A stretch of 64,000 nt of DNA from an uncultured Kordia sp. (GTDB lineage Bacteria; Bacteroidota; Bacteroidia; Flavobacteriales; Flavobacteriaceae), in contig NZ_CANMEZ010000015.1 of NCBI RefSeq assembly GCF_947496985.1, positions 1-64,000 of the forward strand. The letters run 5' to 3'. The position numbers and the translations under genes were made by a program. Positions 16,839 through 25,529 of this stretch are shown piece after piece. Each line of letters opens with the position of its first letter. The first letter of the stretch is position 1. The notes under the pieces were generated by a model. The model did no database searches, was not told the DNA's origin, and saw nothing but the letters and a program-made list of their open reading frames with translations.

Positions 16839-18152
16839 TTAGTTTTCATCTTTCCAATTCAAACGATCCATCTGATTGTATGGCCAAGGTGCTCCATTGT
16901 TTTCAATATTGCTCATCATATTGTTCAATTCTGTTGGAGCTGCACTTTGTTCCATAACTAAGTAACGACGCATTTCTATGATAATTGATAATGGATCAAT
17001 ACTTACAGGGCACGCTTCCACACAAGCATTACAAGATGTACATGCCCACAATTCTTCTGTAGTGATATAATCATTTAATAAACTTTTTCCATCGTCTACA
17101 AAAGTACCGTTATTGGCATCTATATTTTCACCAACTTCTTCTAAACGATCTCTTGTATCCATCATTATTTTACGAGGAGAAAGTTTTTTTCCAGTTAGGT
17201 TTGCTGGACATTCACTTGTACAACGTCCGCATTCTGTACACGTATATGAATTGAGTAATTGAACCCAATTTAAATCTTGTACATCTGAAGCTCCAAATTT
17301 TGCAGGTTCTTCTTCCTCTTCTCCTTCAGCTGGTGCTGCAAACGGATCTGCATTCGGATCCATCATTAACAATACTTCTTTCGTAACATTAGGATCATTA
17401 GTAAATTGTCCTTTTGGGTTTAAATTTGCATACCAAGTATTTGGAAACGCTAATAAGATGTGTAAATGCTTTGAATAGTATAAATAGTTTAAGAAGATTA
17501 AAATTCCTGCAATGTGAATCCACCATGTTGCTCTTTCAACTATATGTGCCATTTCAACATTTCCTTCGAAAATAGGATATAGATATTGACTTACTACATT
17601 CCCAACACCTGCTTCTTGAAAGTGAATATCTGCGGCATTCATCACTAAGAATAAAGTCATTAATACCATTTCAAAATATAAAATAGCATTTCCATCACTT
17701 TTTGGCCAACCTTTCATTTCTGCACTTAGGAAACGTTTTAACTTAATTACGTTTCTACGAATCCAAAAGATAATTACTGATATAAATACAGCTACCGCTA
17801 AGATTTCGAATGTTCCAATTAGGAATCCATATACACTATCGGGTAAAATTTCTGTAAATATTCTGTGTGTACCAAATAATCCATCAATAACAATTTCTAG
17901 TACTTCTATGTTGATAATCACAAATCCTACATAAACAACGATGTGGAAAAAACCGGCAATCGGTCTTTTGACCATTTTAGATTGACCTAATGCAATCATT
18001 CCCATGTTTTTCCAACGTTGAGATTTATTATCTGATCGATCTACATCTTTTCCTAGCTTTATGTTTCTAGATAATTTCTTGACATTTCTTGTAAAATAAC
18101 CTACGCCAGCAATTAGTAGTATGGCAAATAGAATGTTTGGAATGTACTCCAT
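16839..18152 (-). CDS. Membrane protein with a 2x[4Fe-4S] ferredoxin domain
   Basis: The 437-residue protein has about five transmembrane helices in its first 240 residues (cytochrome b/NarI-like arrangement, with several His in helices). An acidic linker (AEGEEEEEPAK) leads to a ferredoxin domain with CTECGRCTSECP and CTSCNACVEACP, each followed by a single proline-linked Cys, giving two 4Fe-4S clusters. Together with the CCG protein encoded next it forms a split Hdr/GlpC-like electron-transfer complex at the membrane. Quinone reduction is plausible from the architecture but not shown. Confidence 0.87.
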   Translation of the reverse strand: MEYIPNILFAILLIAGVGYFTRNVKKLSRNIKLGKDVDRSDNKSQRWKNMGMIALGQSKMVKRPIAGFFHIVVYVGFVIINIEVLEIVIDGLFGTHRIFTEILPDSVYGFLIGTFEILAVAVFISVIIFWIRRNVIKLKRFLSAEMKGWPKSDGNAILYFEMVLMTLFLVMNAADIHFQEAGVGNVVSQYLYPIFEGNVEMAHIVERATWWIHIAGILIFLNYLYYSKHLHILLAFPNTWYANLNPKGQFTNDPNVTKEVLLMMDPNADPFAAPAEGEEEEEPAKFGASDVQDLNWVQLLNSYTCTECGRCTSECPANLTGKKLSPRKIMMDTRDRLEEVGENIDANNGTFVDDGKSLLNDYITTEELWACTSCNACVEACPVSIDPLSIIIEMRRYLVMEQSAAPTELNNMMSNIENNGAPWPYNQMDRLNWKDEN

Positions 18153-18180
18153 GGGTAGTATTTCTTTAGATGGTTATGCG

Positions 18181-19140
18181 TTAGTTTTTCTTGGTATCTT
18201 TCTCTTCTTCTTTTTTCTCATACTGTTTCGCTTTTTTTCCGAATAGTGAGAAATGTACATATCGTTTCGGGTTGAGTTTCATATCTTCTAAAAGTTGCGC
18301 CATTTGTAAAGATGCATTTGTAAGGTTATTGTATAACTCTTCATCTTTTAATAATTTTCCAACTGAACCTTCACCATTTTCAATACCAGCTACAATATTG
18401 TCAAATCCTTTGATAGTTGACTGTAAGTCTTTCATCGTTTTGTTTAATTCTAAATTTGCTAAAGAATCAGAAAGTTTAGAAAAATTAGCTGTCATATTAT
18501 CTACATTAGTTAATGTATTATCAAGTTTTTCTTTATTACTGTCTAAAATAGAATTTAATGTATTGGAAGCACGTTTAAAACTAGTAATCGTACTATTTAG
18601 TTCACTAATACTGTTTTTGATATTGTTTCTAGCTTCTACATCTAATATGGTATTTACAGCTGTTAATAATGAATCGGCACTTACAATCATGCTTTCCATT
18701 TTAACTTGTAATGGTGTAAATTGATTTTTGAAGCCATCAATCATTCCAACTTGGGTTACCGACTGAAGTGTATCTCCAGAAACTGCTTTTGCTGAATTGT
18801 CGTTTTTTAAGATAATTGCCAACGACTTTCCTCCTATGAATCCATTTTCTTGTAATTGTACAAGACTATTTTTTGAGAATTGAAAATCATGGTCTAACGA
18901 AAATGTTACTATTGACTTTCCTGAAGGCTGTAATTGAATGTTTTGAATTTTACCAACAGTGTTACCATTGATTAAGACTTTTGTGGAAGGAACTAAGCCA
19001 CCAACATCATTGTATTCTGTATAAAATACTCGATTGTTTGAAAAAATCGATTTGGACATTAAGTAACTGATTCCAACATATAATAATATTAGCGAAGTGA
19101 TTACTAATAATGCGGTTTTAACTTCTCTGGAGATTTTCAA
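18181..19140 (-). CDS. MlaD/MCE family lipid-transport protein
   Basis: This 319-residue protein has one N-terminal TM helix (about 8-26) and an MCE domain at about 37-115 (FYTEYNDVGGLVPSTKVLINGNTVGKI). A long helical, coiled-coil tail with conserved NGEGSVGKLL follows. MCE proteins form hexamers that bind lipid in the periplasm and work with an MlaFE-type ABC transporter. No mlaE or mlaF gene is adjacent here. The neighbouring cell-wall amidase and the divergent lptD suggest an envelope-maintenance locus. Confidence 0.88.
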   Translation of the reverse strand: MKISREVKTALLVITSLILLYVGISYLMSKSIFSNNRVFYTEYNDVGGLVPSTKVLINGNTVGKIQNIQLQPSGKSIVTFSLDHDFQFSKNSLVQLQENGFIGGKSLAIILKNDNSAKAVSGDTLQSVTQVGMIDGFKNQFTPLQVKMESMIVSADSLLTAVNTILDVEARNNIKNSISELNSTITSFKRASNTLNSILDSNKEKLDNTLTNVDNMTANFSKLSDSLANLELNKTMKDLQSTIKGFDNIVAGIENGEGSVGKLLKDEELYNNLTNASLQMAQLLEDMKLNPKRYVHFSLFGKKAKQYEKKEEEKDTKKN

Positions 19141-19165
19141 TTTTTTTGGGAATTTGTGAACTCAA

Positions 19166-19173
19166 CAAAATTA
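19166..19173 (-). promoter_or_regulatory. Possible -7 element before mlaD
   Basis: The minus strand reads TAATTTTG, an exact TAnnTTTG match, 25 bases before the mlaD ATG. A -33 box is not evident, so mlaD may also be read through from the amidase gene. Confidence 0.3.
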
Positions 19174-19301
19174 AAAAAAATTTCCTAAGAATGTGTCTAA
19201 TTTACTCGATAATCGAGATTTAAAATCCTCCGAGGTTGGCTTCAATATTTTATATGAATTTCTTGAAGCTATTTCACAGGTTTTCTCTGAGCTAATTATC
19301 T

Positions 19302-20453
19302 CTATTTTAGCGCTTCACTCAACGATATTTTCTTCCCTTTTTTATAAGCTACCACGTAACAATCCTTATATCCTTTACGAACAGCTTCATTTTTCATGCG
19401 CTTTATTTCCTCATAATCGGAAGTTTCACCATAGAAATAACGATAGATTTTATTTACTTTTTCTCTTGAAATCTGGTTTAAACCTTTAAAATTATACGAT
19501 TTTGTTGCCATTTTCTTTGAACTCGCTGCCAATTGCACTTTAAATGTAACTCCTTTATATATTTTAGAAGCAACCTTTTCTTCTGTAATTTCATCGTCAT
19601 CTATTACCACATGATCATCACTAACAGTTGTATCCATATGTAATGAAATATACTTTTTAACTGCGTTATATAATGATTTCGTCATGACTTTCTTTCCTTT
19701 TTTAGAATTTAGAAAATCTTCTTCTTTTTTATGAGTTAAAAAACCAAGTTCTACCAATACACTTGGCATGTATGTTTTTGACAATACCCAAAAACCAGCT
19801 TGCTTTACGCCTCTGTCTTTACGCTTCCCAGTAGTTTTGAATTCTTTTTGAATGTACGATGCAATTTCAATACTTTGATCCAAGTATTCTTCTTGCATAA
19901 TAATCAAACTAATTAAAGATTCAGGTGAGTTTGGATCAAATCCTCCATAAGTTTCTTCATAATTATCTTCTAAAAAGATTACCGAGTTTTCACGCTTGGC
20001 AACTTCTAAGTTTGCTTTATTCTTACTCAAACCTAATACAAACGTTTCAGATCCATATGCAGTCCCCTTTTTTCCTGGTTGTGCATTACAGTGAATAGAA
20101 ATAAATAAGTCTGCTTTTTTCTTATTCGTTACTATTGCTCTGTTTTGTAATGTAGGATACGTGTCTTTGGTACGTGTGTAAATGACTTTCACATTCGGAA
20201 TTTGTTTTAGTAATTTCCCTAAAGCCAACGAAACATCTAGTGCAATATCTTTCTCTGTCGATTTGTATCGACCTGTTCCAGGTGTTCCAGTATCGCGTCC
20301 ACCGTGTCCAGGATCAATCATAACTACAAATTGTTTTTTCTTTGCTGGCGGGTCATTTTTTGCAGCTTCATTTTCAAAAGCATTTAAAAAACTTACGACA
20401 CCTATTATAAATAAAACTGAAAAAAAGTTCTTCATATATCCGATTTTCATCAT
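19302..20453 (-). CDS. N-acetylmuramoyl-L-alanine amidase (AmiC/CwlD-like)
   Basis: The enzyme cuts the amide between MurNAc and L-Ala in peptidoglycan. The 383-residue protein has a signal peptide (MKNFFSVLFIIGVVSF, perhaps starting at the Met at 20435). An Amidase_3 domain carries the zinc motifs DPGHGGRDTG, ISIHCNAQ and the catalytic-Glu motif VLVELGFLTH. The C-terminal 90 residues look like a SPOR-type peptidoglycan-binding domain (FKVQLAASSKK ... YKDCYVVAYKKGKKI). It is the first gene of the minus-strand envelope block and is divergent from lptD. Confidence 0.9.
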   Translation of the reverse strand: MMKIGYMKNFFSVLFIIGVVSFLNAFENEAAKNDPPAKKKQFVVMIDPGHGGRDTGTPGTGRYKSTEKDIALDVSLALGKLLKQIPNVKVIYTRTKDTYPTLQNRAIVTNKKKADLFISIHCNAQPGKKGTAYGSETFVLGLSKNKANLEVAKRENSVIFLEDNYEETYGGFDPNSPESLISLIIMQEEYLDQSIEIASYIQKEFKTTGKRKDRGVKQAGFWVLSKTYMPSVLVELGFLTHKKEEDFLNSKKGKKVMTKSLYNAVKKYISLHMDTTVSDDHVVIDDDEITEEKVASKIYKGVTFKVQLAASSKKMATKSYNFKGLNQISREKVNKIYRYFYGETSDYEEIKRMKNEAVRKGYKDCYVVAYKKGKKISLSEALK

Positions 20454-20669
20454 TTTGTATACTAATAATGTTTAAAGAGTGTTTCTTATTGTGTTAATTA
20501 TGATTAAAATATCATAAAAGTATGATAAAAATACACTTCGAGGTTTGGCACTTCAAATATTGAGCCATACTTTTACGACCTGATATTTGAAACGAAAATA
20601 TAAAAGTTACTTGACTATTCATAAAAGAAATCTTTCTTTTGTGCTTTATAACGAATTTGTATTAAACCA

Positions 20670-23387
20670 TTGCAGACAAAAAAAAATTACATACTTATAC
20701 AGCTATTACTGTTATTGATTAGTTCGTTTGCTATTTCACAAGAACTTCCTGAGCGGAAAAAGCTACCTATAAAACCGCAACAGCCAATGGATACGTTGCA
20801 GGTTTCTATAAAAGATTCTATTAAAATTGGTACCGCAAGAAAAAGGGACACGATAAAGAACGATTCTATAAAGAATGATTCTGTTCCTGAAAAAGCACCT
20901 GTTTTATTAGATCAGATAAAATACAAGTCTAAAGATTATGTAAGAATTAGTCAGCGTACAAAAAAGATATACTTATATAATGAAGCCGAATTGTATTATC
21001 AGGATACAGAATTGAAATCGGGAATCATTATTTTAGATTATGAAAAAAATGAAGTATATGCTGGTCGTTTAAAAGATACTGCAGGTGTATATTCACAAGC
21101 TCCATACTTTAAACAAGGAGATAATGTTGTAGAGCCAGATTCCATTCGATTTAATTTTGATACTGAAAAAGCATTGATTTGGAATTCAAGAACCGAACAA
21201 AACGGAACTAGAATTGCCGGTGAATTAACCAAAAAGGAAAATGATTCCGTAATTTTCATCAAAAATGCACGATTCACAACTTCTAAAGATATAGACAATC
21301 CTGAATATTACTTTTTAGCACGAAGAATTAAACTCGTTCCTAATAAAAAGATCGTTTCTGGATTTACTAATATGTATATCGCAGATGTTCCTACACCGAT
21401 AGGATTTCCGTTTGCATATTTCCCTTTAACGGATGATAGAGCTTCTGGATTTATATTTCCAACATTTGGAGAAAACAGTAGTCGTGGATATTTTTTCCAA
21501 AATGGTGGATATTATTTTGCGGTAAGTGATTATTTCGATTTAGCACTTCTGGGAGATTATTATACCAATGGAAGTTACGCTTTTAGAGCTGAAAGTAATT
21601 ACGCTCTACGCTATCGATTTAGAGGAAATTTAAGTGTCCGCTTTGAAGCATTAATAAACAGTCAGCGAGGATTTCCTGATTACAGTAAATCAAATATTTA
21701 CAACATTCGCTGGTCACACAATCAAGATCAGAAAGCAAATCCAAACGCTCGATTTTCTGCTTCTGTAAACTTAGGTAGTAGTCAGTTTTACCAGGCATCT
21801 ATAAACCAATTGAATACACCAAACTTTTTAAATAATACTTTAAATTCATCTGTTTCTTATTCAAAAACATTTCCAGAATATCCTTCTGTAAATGTTTCGT
21901 TAACAGCTACACATTCTCAAAACACAAATACGGAAAGTATTAATCTTACCTTGCCAACATTACAAGCAAGTATGGAACGTATTTATCCGTTTGCTAAACG
22001 CGAAGGAACAAAGAAAGGAATCATTCAGAATATTAACTTTCAATATAATTTACGAGGAGAAAACAGAATTACCACAACAGATTCTTTATTCTTTAAAAAA
22101 GAAATGTTTGATGATGCTAAAATGGGAATGAGACATAGTATTCCAATCAATACAAACTTTAAAGTGTTTGATTACTTTAGTGTGAGCCTTGGTGGAAATT
22201 ATGATGAAGTTTGGACATTAAGAACAACCAATAGAACTGACGCAACACCAGACCCTGACAATCCAACGGAGCAAATTGATTCTGAAAAACAAACCATTAA
22301 CGGATTCGATTCGTATCGTCAATATAACTTTAGTGCAAGTGTTGGAACCACCATTTATGGTACATTTAATTTTGGAGAAGATAAAAACATACAAGCCATT
22401 CGACATACGTTAAGACCTTCCATTAGTTACAGTTACAATCCTGCATTTGATCAATATTATGATACATATGTGGTAGATGCTGATGGCGGCACCACAGAAG
22501 ATTACACACGTTTTGAAGATGGATTATTTGGGTCTCCAAGTAGAACATTTGCAAGTTCTATAGGAATAAATATTGCTAATACTTTGGAAGCAAAAGTACG
22601 TGCAAAAGATTCTACGGCAGAAAAACCAGAAAAAGTAATATTATTAAATAGTTTTAACTTTTCTACAAACTATAATATTGCAGCAGATTCACTTGCATGG
22701 AGTCCAGTTCGTATGACAGGAAGTACTCAGGTTTTCAATAAAAAATTGAATGTAAACTTTGGGGCTACTTTTGATCCGTATGCAATTGATAATAATGGAA
22801 CACGTATAAATAAATTCAATATTGATAATGGTGGAAGTTTATTCCGTTTGACAAGCGCAAACATGACCTTAAACTATTCGTTCTCTAGTAAAAGTTTAGA
22901 AGGAAAAGGAGGTAACAATATTGATAATACGCGAAGCGGAGGACGTGATGATGATTTATTCGGAAAAGCACAAGACTTTAGTGATAGTAGTAGTTCATTT
23001 GGAGATGATGAAGATGATGATGAAGAGAAAGAAGACGTTGAAGCCTATAGAGCCAAGATTCCATGGGATTTACGACTCGCCTATTCCATGACATACGCCA
23101 ATAACAATAGACAAAACGAAATATCCAATAACTCCTTAATGTTTTCTGGAAACGTTGAACTAACGCCACAATGGAAAGTTGGAGTCTCTTCTGGTTATGA
23201 TTTTAAAAATCAAGGATTTACCTATACACAATTACGTTTTGAACGTGATTTAAAGAGTTGGCGAATCAACTTTAACTGGGTTCCTTTTAGTACCAGAGCT
23301 TCTTGGTATTTCTTTATAGGAATTAAAGCATCTGTATTACGTGATGTGAAGTGGGAAAAACGAAGCGAGCCAGATAGAAGATTGTAG
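20670..23387 (+). CDS. lptD: LPS-assembly protein LptD
   Basis: This outer-membrane beta-barrel protein inserts lipopolysaccharide into the outer leaflet. The 905-residue sequence starts at a TTG codon, because the frame is closed upstream at 20649. A signal peptide (LIQLLLLLISSFAIS) is followed by an LptA/OstA-like jelly-roll (about 85-215). A long barrel region ends with an aromatic residue pattern. The acidic insert near 770-790 (DDEDDDEEKED) is in the barrel region and is probably a loop. It is transcribed away from the amidase operon, the arrangement expected in Flavobacteriia. Confidence 0.88.
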   Translation: MQTKKNYILIQLLLLLISSFAISQELPERKKLPIKPQQPMDTLQVSIKDSIKIGTARKRDTIKNDSIKNDSVPEKAPVLLDQIKYKSKDYVRISQRTKKIYLYNEAELYYQDTELKSGIIILDYEKNEVYAGRLKDTAGVYSQAPYFKQGDNVVEPDSIRFNFDTEKALIWNSRTEQNGTRIAGELTKKENDSVIFIKNARFTTSKDIDNPEYYFLARRIKLVPNKKIVSGFTNMYIADVPTPIGFPFAYFPLTDDRASGFIFPTFGENSSRGYFFQNGGYYFAVSDYFDLALLGDYYTNGSYAFRAESNYALRYRFRGNLSVRFEALINSQRGFPDYSKSNIYNIRWSHNQDQKANPNARFSASVNLGSSQFYQASINQLNTPNFLNNTLNSSVSYSKTFPEYPSVNVSLTATHSQNTNTESINLTLPTLQASMERIYPFAKREGTKKGIIQNINFQYNLRGENRITTTDSLFFKKEMFDDAKMGMRHSIPINTNFKVFDYFSVSLGGNYDEVWTLRTTNRTDATPDPDNPTEQIDSEKQTINGFDSYRQYNFSASVGTTIYGTFNFGEDKNIQAIRHTLRPSISYSYNPAFDQYYDTYVVDADGGTTEDYTRFEDGLFGSPSRTFASSIGINIANTLEAKVRAKDSTAEKPEKVILLNSFNFSTNYNIAADSLAWSPVRMTGSTQVFNKKLNVNFGATFDPYAIDNNGTRINKFNIDNGGSLFRLTSANMTLNYSFSSKSLEGKGGNNIDNTRSGGRDDDLFGKAQDFSDSSSSFGDDEDDDEEKEDVEAYRAKIPWDLRLAYSMTYANNNRQNEISNNSLMFSGNVELTPQWKVGVSSGYDFKNQGFTYTQLRFERDLKSWRINFNWVPFSTRASWYFFIGIKASVLRDVKWEKRSEPDRRL

Positions 23388-23518
23388 TTTTTAGACTTAC
23401 CTTACTTTTAGAATCGCTATCACTCATGGAATTCTAGTATGTTGATATCGCTTTGTTATTGATATATAAACAAAAATAAATTGACAAAAAACAAATCAAC
23501 AAATAAACAACCAAAATC

Positions 23519-23908
23519 ATGGCAAAACAAATCATAAAAACTCCAAATGCTCCAGCTCCTATTGGACCGTATAATCAAGCAGTATTGATTAATGGAACAT
23601 TATATACTTCTGGTCAAATTGCTATTGATCCAAAAACTAATGAACTTGTAGAAGGTACTATTGACATAGAAACCAAACAAGTTATGGAAAATATGAAAGC
23701 AGTTTTAGCTGCGGCTAATATGACTTTTGATAATGTAGTAAAGACTTCTATTTTTATTAAAAACATGAATGATTTTAGTAAAATAAACGCTGTATACAGT
23801 CAATATTTTGATGATGCAACTGCTCCAGCAAGAGAAACTGTGGAAGTTGGAAACTTACCAAAATATGTAAATGTAGAGATCTCTATGACTGCAATTGAAG
23901 GTGCTTAA
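23519..23908 (+). CDS. ridA: RidA family reactive enamine/imine deaminase
   Basis: RidA hydrolyses reactive 2-aminoacrylate-type intermediates released by PLP enzymes. The 129-residue length and motifs are standard: APAPIGPYNQAV at the N-terminus, YTSGQI, and the segment APARETVEVGNLP with the substrate-binding Arg. The end VEISMTAIEGA is typical. The protein is cytoplasmic. It lies 131 bases downstream of lptD with no strong hairpin between them, so it may be cotranscribed or have its own promoter. Confidence 0.93.
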   Translation: MAKQIIKTPNAPAPIGPYNQAVLINGTLYTSGQIAIDPKTNELVEGTIDIETKQVMENMKAVLAAANMTFDNVVKTSIFIKNMNDFSKINAVYSQYFDDATAPARETVEVGNLPKYVNVEISMTAIEGA

Positions 23909-24053
23909 AAACTAAGAAACTACCATTTTTATAATTAAAAAAATCACACACAACATAGACGTGATAATTTATAAATCACCTCTGTTGACTGTTTTTTCTT
24001 CTCTTTTTTCTATAGTTATTTGATTCATTATTAACTTTTAAAATTTATTAAAT

Positions 24054-24221
24054 ATGTTAAAGAATCTTTTAGAATTAGAAGGAATTAATCCATTACAAAA
24101 ACAACAACAGCAAAAAATTAATGGTCGTGGTTTAAATAGAAAAGGTTGCGTTTGTGTTTTATACAATGAATTAAACAGATGTATTGTATATGATTGCAGT
24201 AATGTACCACACGATCAATAA
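24054..24221 (+). CDS. ComC-like small peptide with variant NGRG motif
   Basis: A 55-codon gene encodes MLKNLLELEGINPLQ, then QQQQKINGRG and a 29-residue core with four cysteines (GCVCVLYN, RCIVYDCSN). The leader aligns with those at 13923, 50928 and 51302, but the usual INGG is INGRG. If cleavage needs two glycines, export would differ, or the cut may follow the later Gly. A strong terminator follows 21 bases after the stop. Confidence 0.6.
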   Translation: MLKNLLELEGINPLQKQQQQKINGRGLNRKGCVCVLYNELNRCIVYDCSNVPHDQ

Positions 24222-24242
24222 AAACTTTTAAAATCTCATAAT

Positions 24243-24278
24243 AAAAAGCGCTAGCAATGTATGCAAGCGCTTTTTTTA
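24243..24278 (+). terminator. Terminator after the small peptide gene
   Basis: Two self-complementary AGCGCT blocks (24247-24252 and 24266-24271) form the stem, extended by A and T runs, and a TTTTTTT tail follows. Confidence 0.85.
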
Positions 24279-24388
24279 TGTACAGCCTCTACATTTCTCC
24301 ATCTTTTTGTTTAAATATAAAAGCTTATTTTTATTGCACGTTTATAATGACAATATTTCAAACTATAGCATTAATATCACTATTTATA

Positions 24389-25288
24389 ATGGGAACTTGG
24401 GGAACAGAAATTTCATCAAATGATACCTATGGAGACATCAAGTATGATTTCATTAATCTTTATGATAAAGGTGTTAGCGTTATTGAAATTACTAAAAAAT
24501 TAATTACCGAATATGCAGTTGAAATAGATTCTGATGATGATAATCATAACTTTTGGTTTGCAATAGCCAATTTACAATGGGAATGTAAAGCACTTGATAA
24601 AACTATATACAATCGTGTAAAAAAAATCATTATTTCTGGCAAAGACATTGAACTTTGGAAAGAATTAAATGCATCTCCAGAAGATATAGCAGAAAGACAA
24701 ATAGCACTCACTAGCTTTCTTCAAAAAATTGAAACTGAAAAGAAAACTATTCATACGAAAAAAGTTGAAAAGTTTAGTGATTCAATTTTTGAAAAAGGTG
24801 ATTGTCTAATTTTCAAACTATATGATGACGATTATTGTGGAATTTTTGTACTTGAAGCTGAAAAAAAAACAAAATCGGGCATGAATCTAATTGTAGTTAC
24901 TGACATTAAAAAGTCTGAGAAACCCACTATAGCAGATTTTGAAAGCGCAAATGTTCTATGTACTCCTAATCAGGTAGCATTAAATAAATATGAACCAAAA
25001 GAAGATATATGCTGGTATGATGCAACTAATTTCAAGAAAACGAACGTTTCTTTTAAAAAAATAGGACAATTACTCGTTGAGAATAGTTATGATTCATCAA
25101 AGCATTACGTAAGTTTAAATTCTTGGGACAATCTAAAATCATTTCAAGATCACTTTTATAAACATCAAGAAAAAGAAAAATGGAATAAACATATTAGTCT
25201 AAAAAGTATACGTACCATTCCTAAAAAACAAGCAAATGACTCAGACTCGTTTTGGCAAAAACTTAAAAGCTTCTTTCAAGCCAAATAA
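24389..25288 (+). CDS. Uncharacterised protein with MGTWGT-type N-terminal domain
   Basis: The start is placed at the ATG that gives MGTWGTEISSNDTYGDI, because this N-terminus is characteristic of a cytosolic family related to DUF4259. Upstream ATGs at 24257 and 24347 overlap a terminator or encode a poorly matching hydrophobic stretch. From this start the protein has 299 residues. Residues 1-120 are the helical MGTWGT domain; the rest (about 130-299) has a strand-rich part (GDCLIFKLYDDDYCGIFVLEAE) and a basic C-terminus. No function is known to me. It is a single gene between a precursor and a SulP transporter. Confidence 0.65.
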   Translation: MGTWGTEISSNDTYGDIKYDFINLYDKGVSVIEITKKLITEYAVEIDSDDDNHNFWFAIANLQWECKALDKTIYNRVKKIIISGKDIELWKELNASPEDIAERQIALTSFLQKIETEKKTIHTKKVEKFSDSIFEKGDCLIFKLYDDDYCGIFVLEAEKKTKSGMNLIVVTDIKKSEKPTIADFESANVLCTPNQVALNKYEPKEDICWYDATNFKKTNVSFKKIGQLLVENSYDSSKHYVSLNSWDNLKSFQDHFYKHQEKEKWNKHISLKSIRTIPKKQANDSDSFWQKLKSFFQAK

Positions 25289-25529
25289 CGCTATAAAAAA
25301 GAATAGTATTTCCCGTCTTAAAAAAAAGCGTCACTAGGCGATTTTCATTAATGTAGTATATGTTATTAATTAAAAAGATAAAGCCTCAAAAAACTTCATC
25401 GATTAAAAGAATAAAGTTTCTTTTTTTAGTTTTTTTTAACAACTCTCTCTCCTCAGCCCTAATAATTCCAAATATTTACTATTTTAGTTGATTAAGGAAA
25501 TATTTATAAATTATTGGATCGTTACATAA

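Noticed and set aside
24257-24388. Longer N-terminus of the MGTWGT protein
   Set aside because: The extra codons overlap a terminator and are not like the family start; the Met at 24389 gives the typical MGTWGT beginning.
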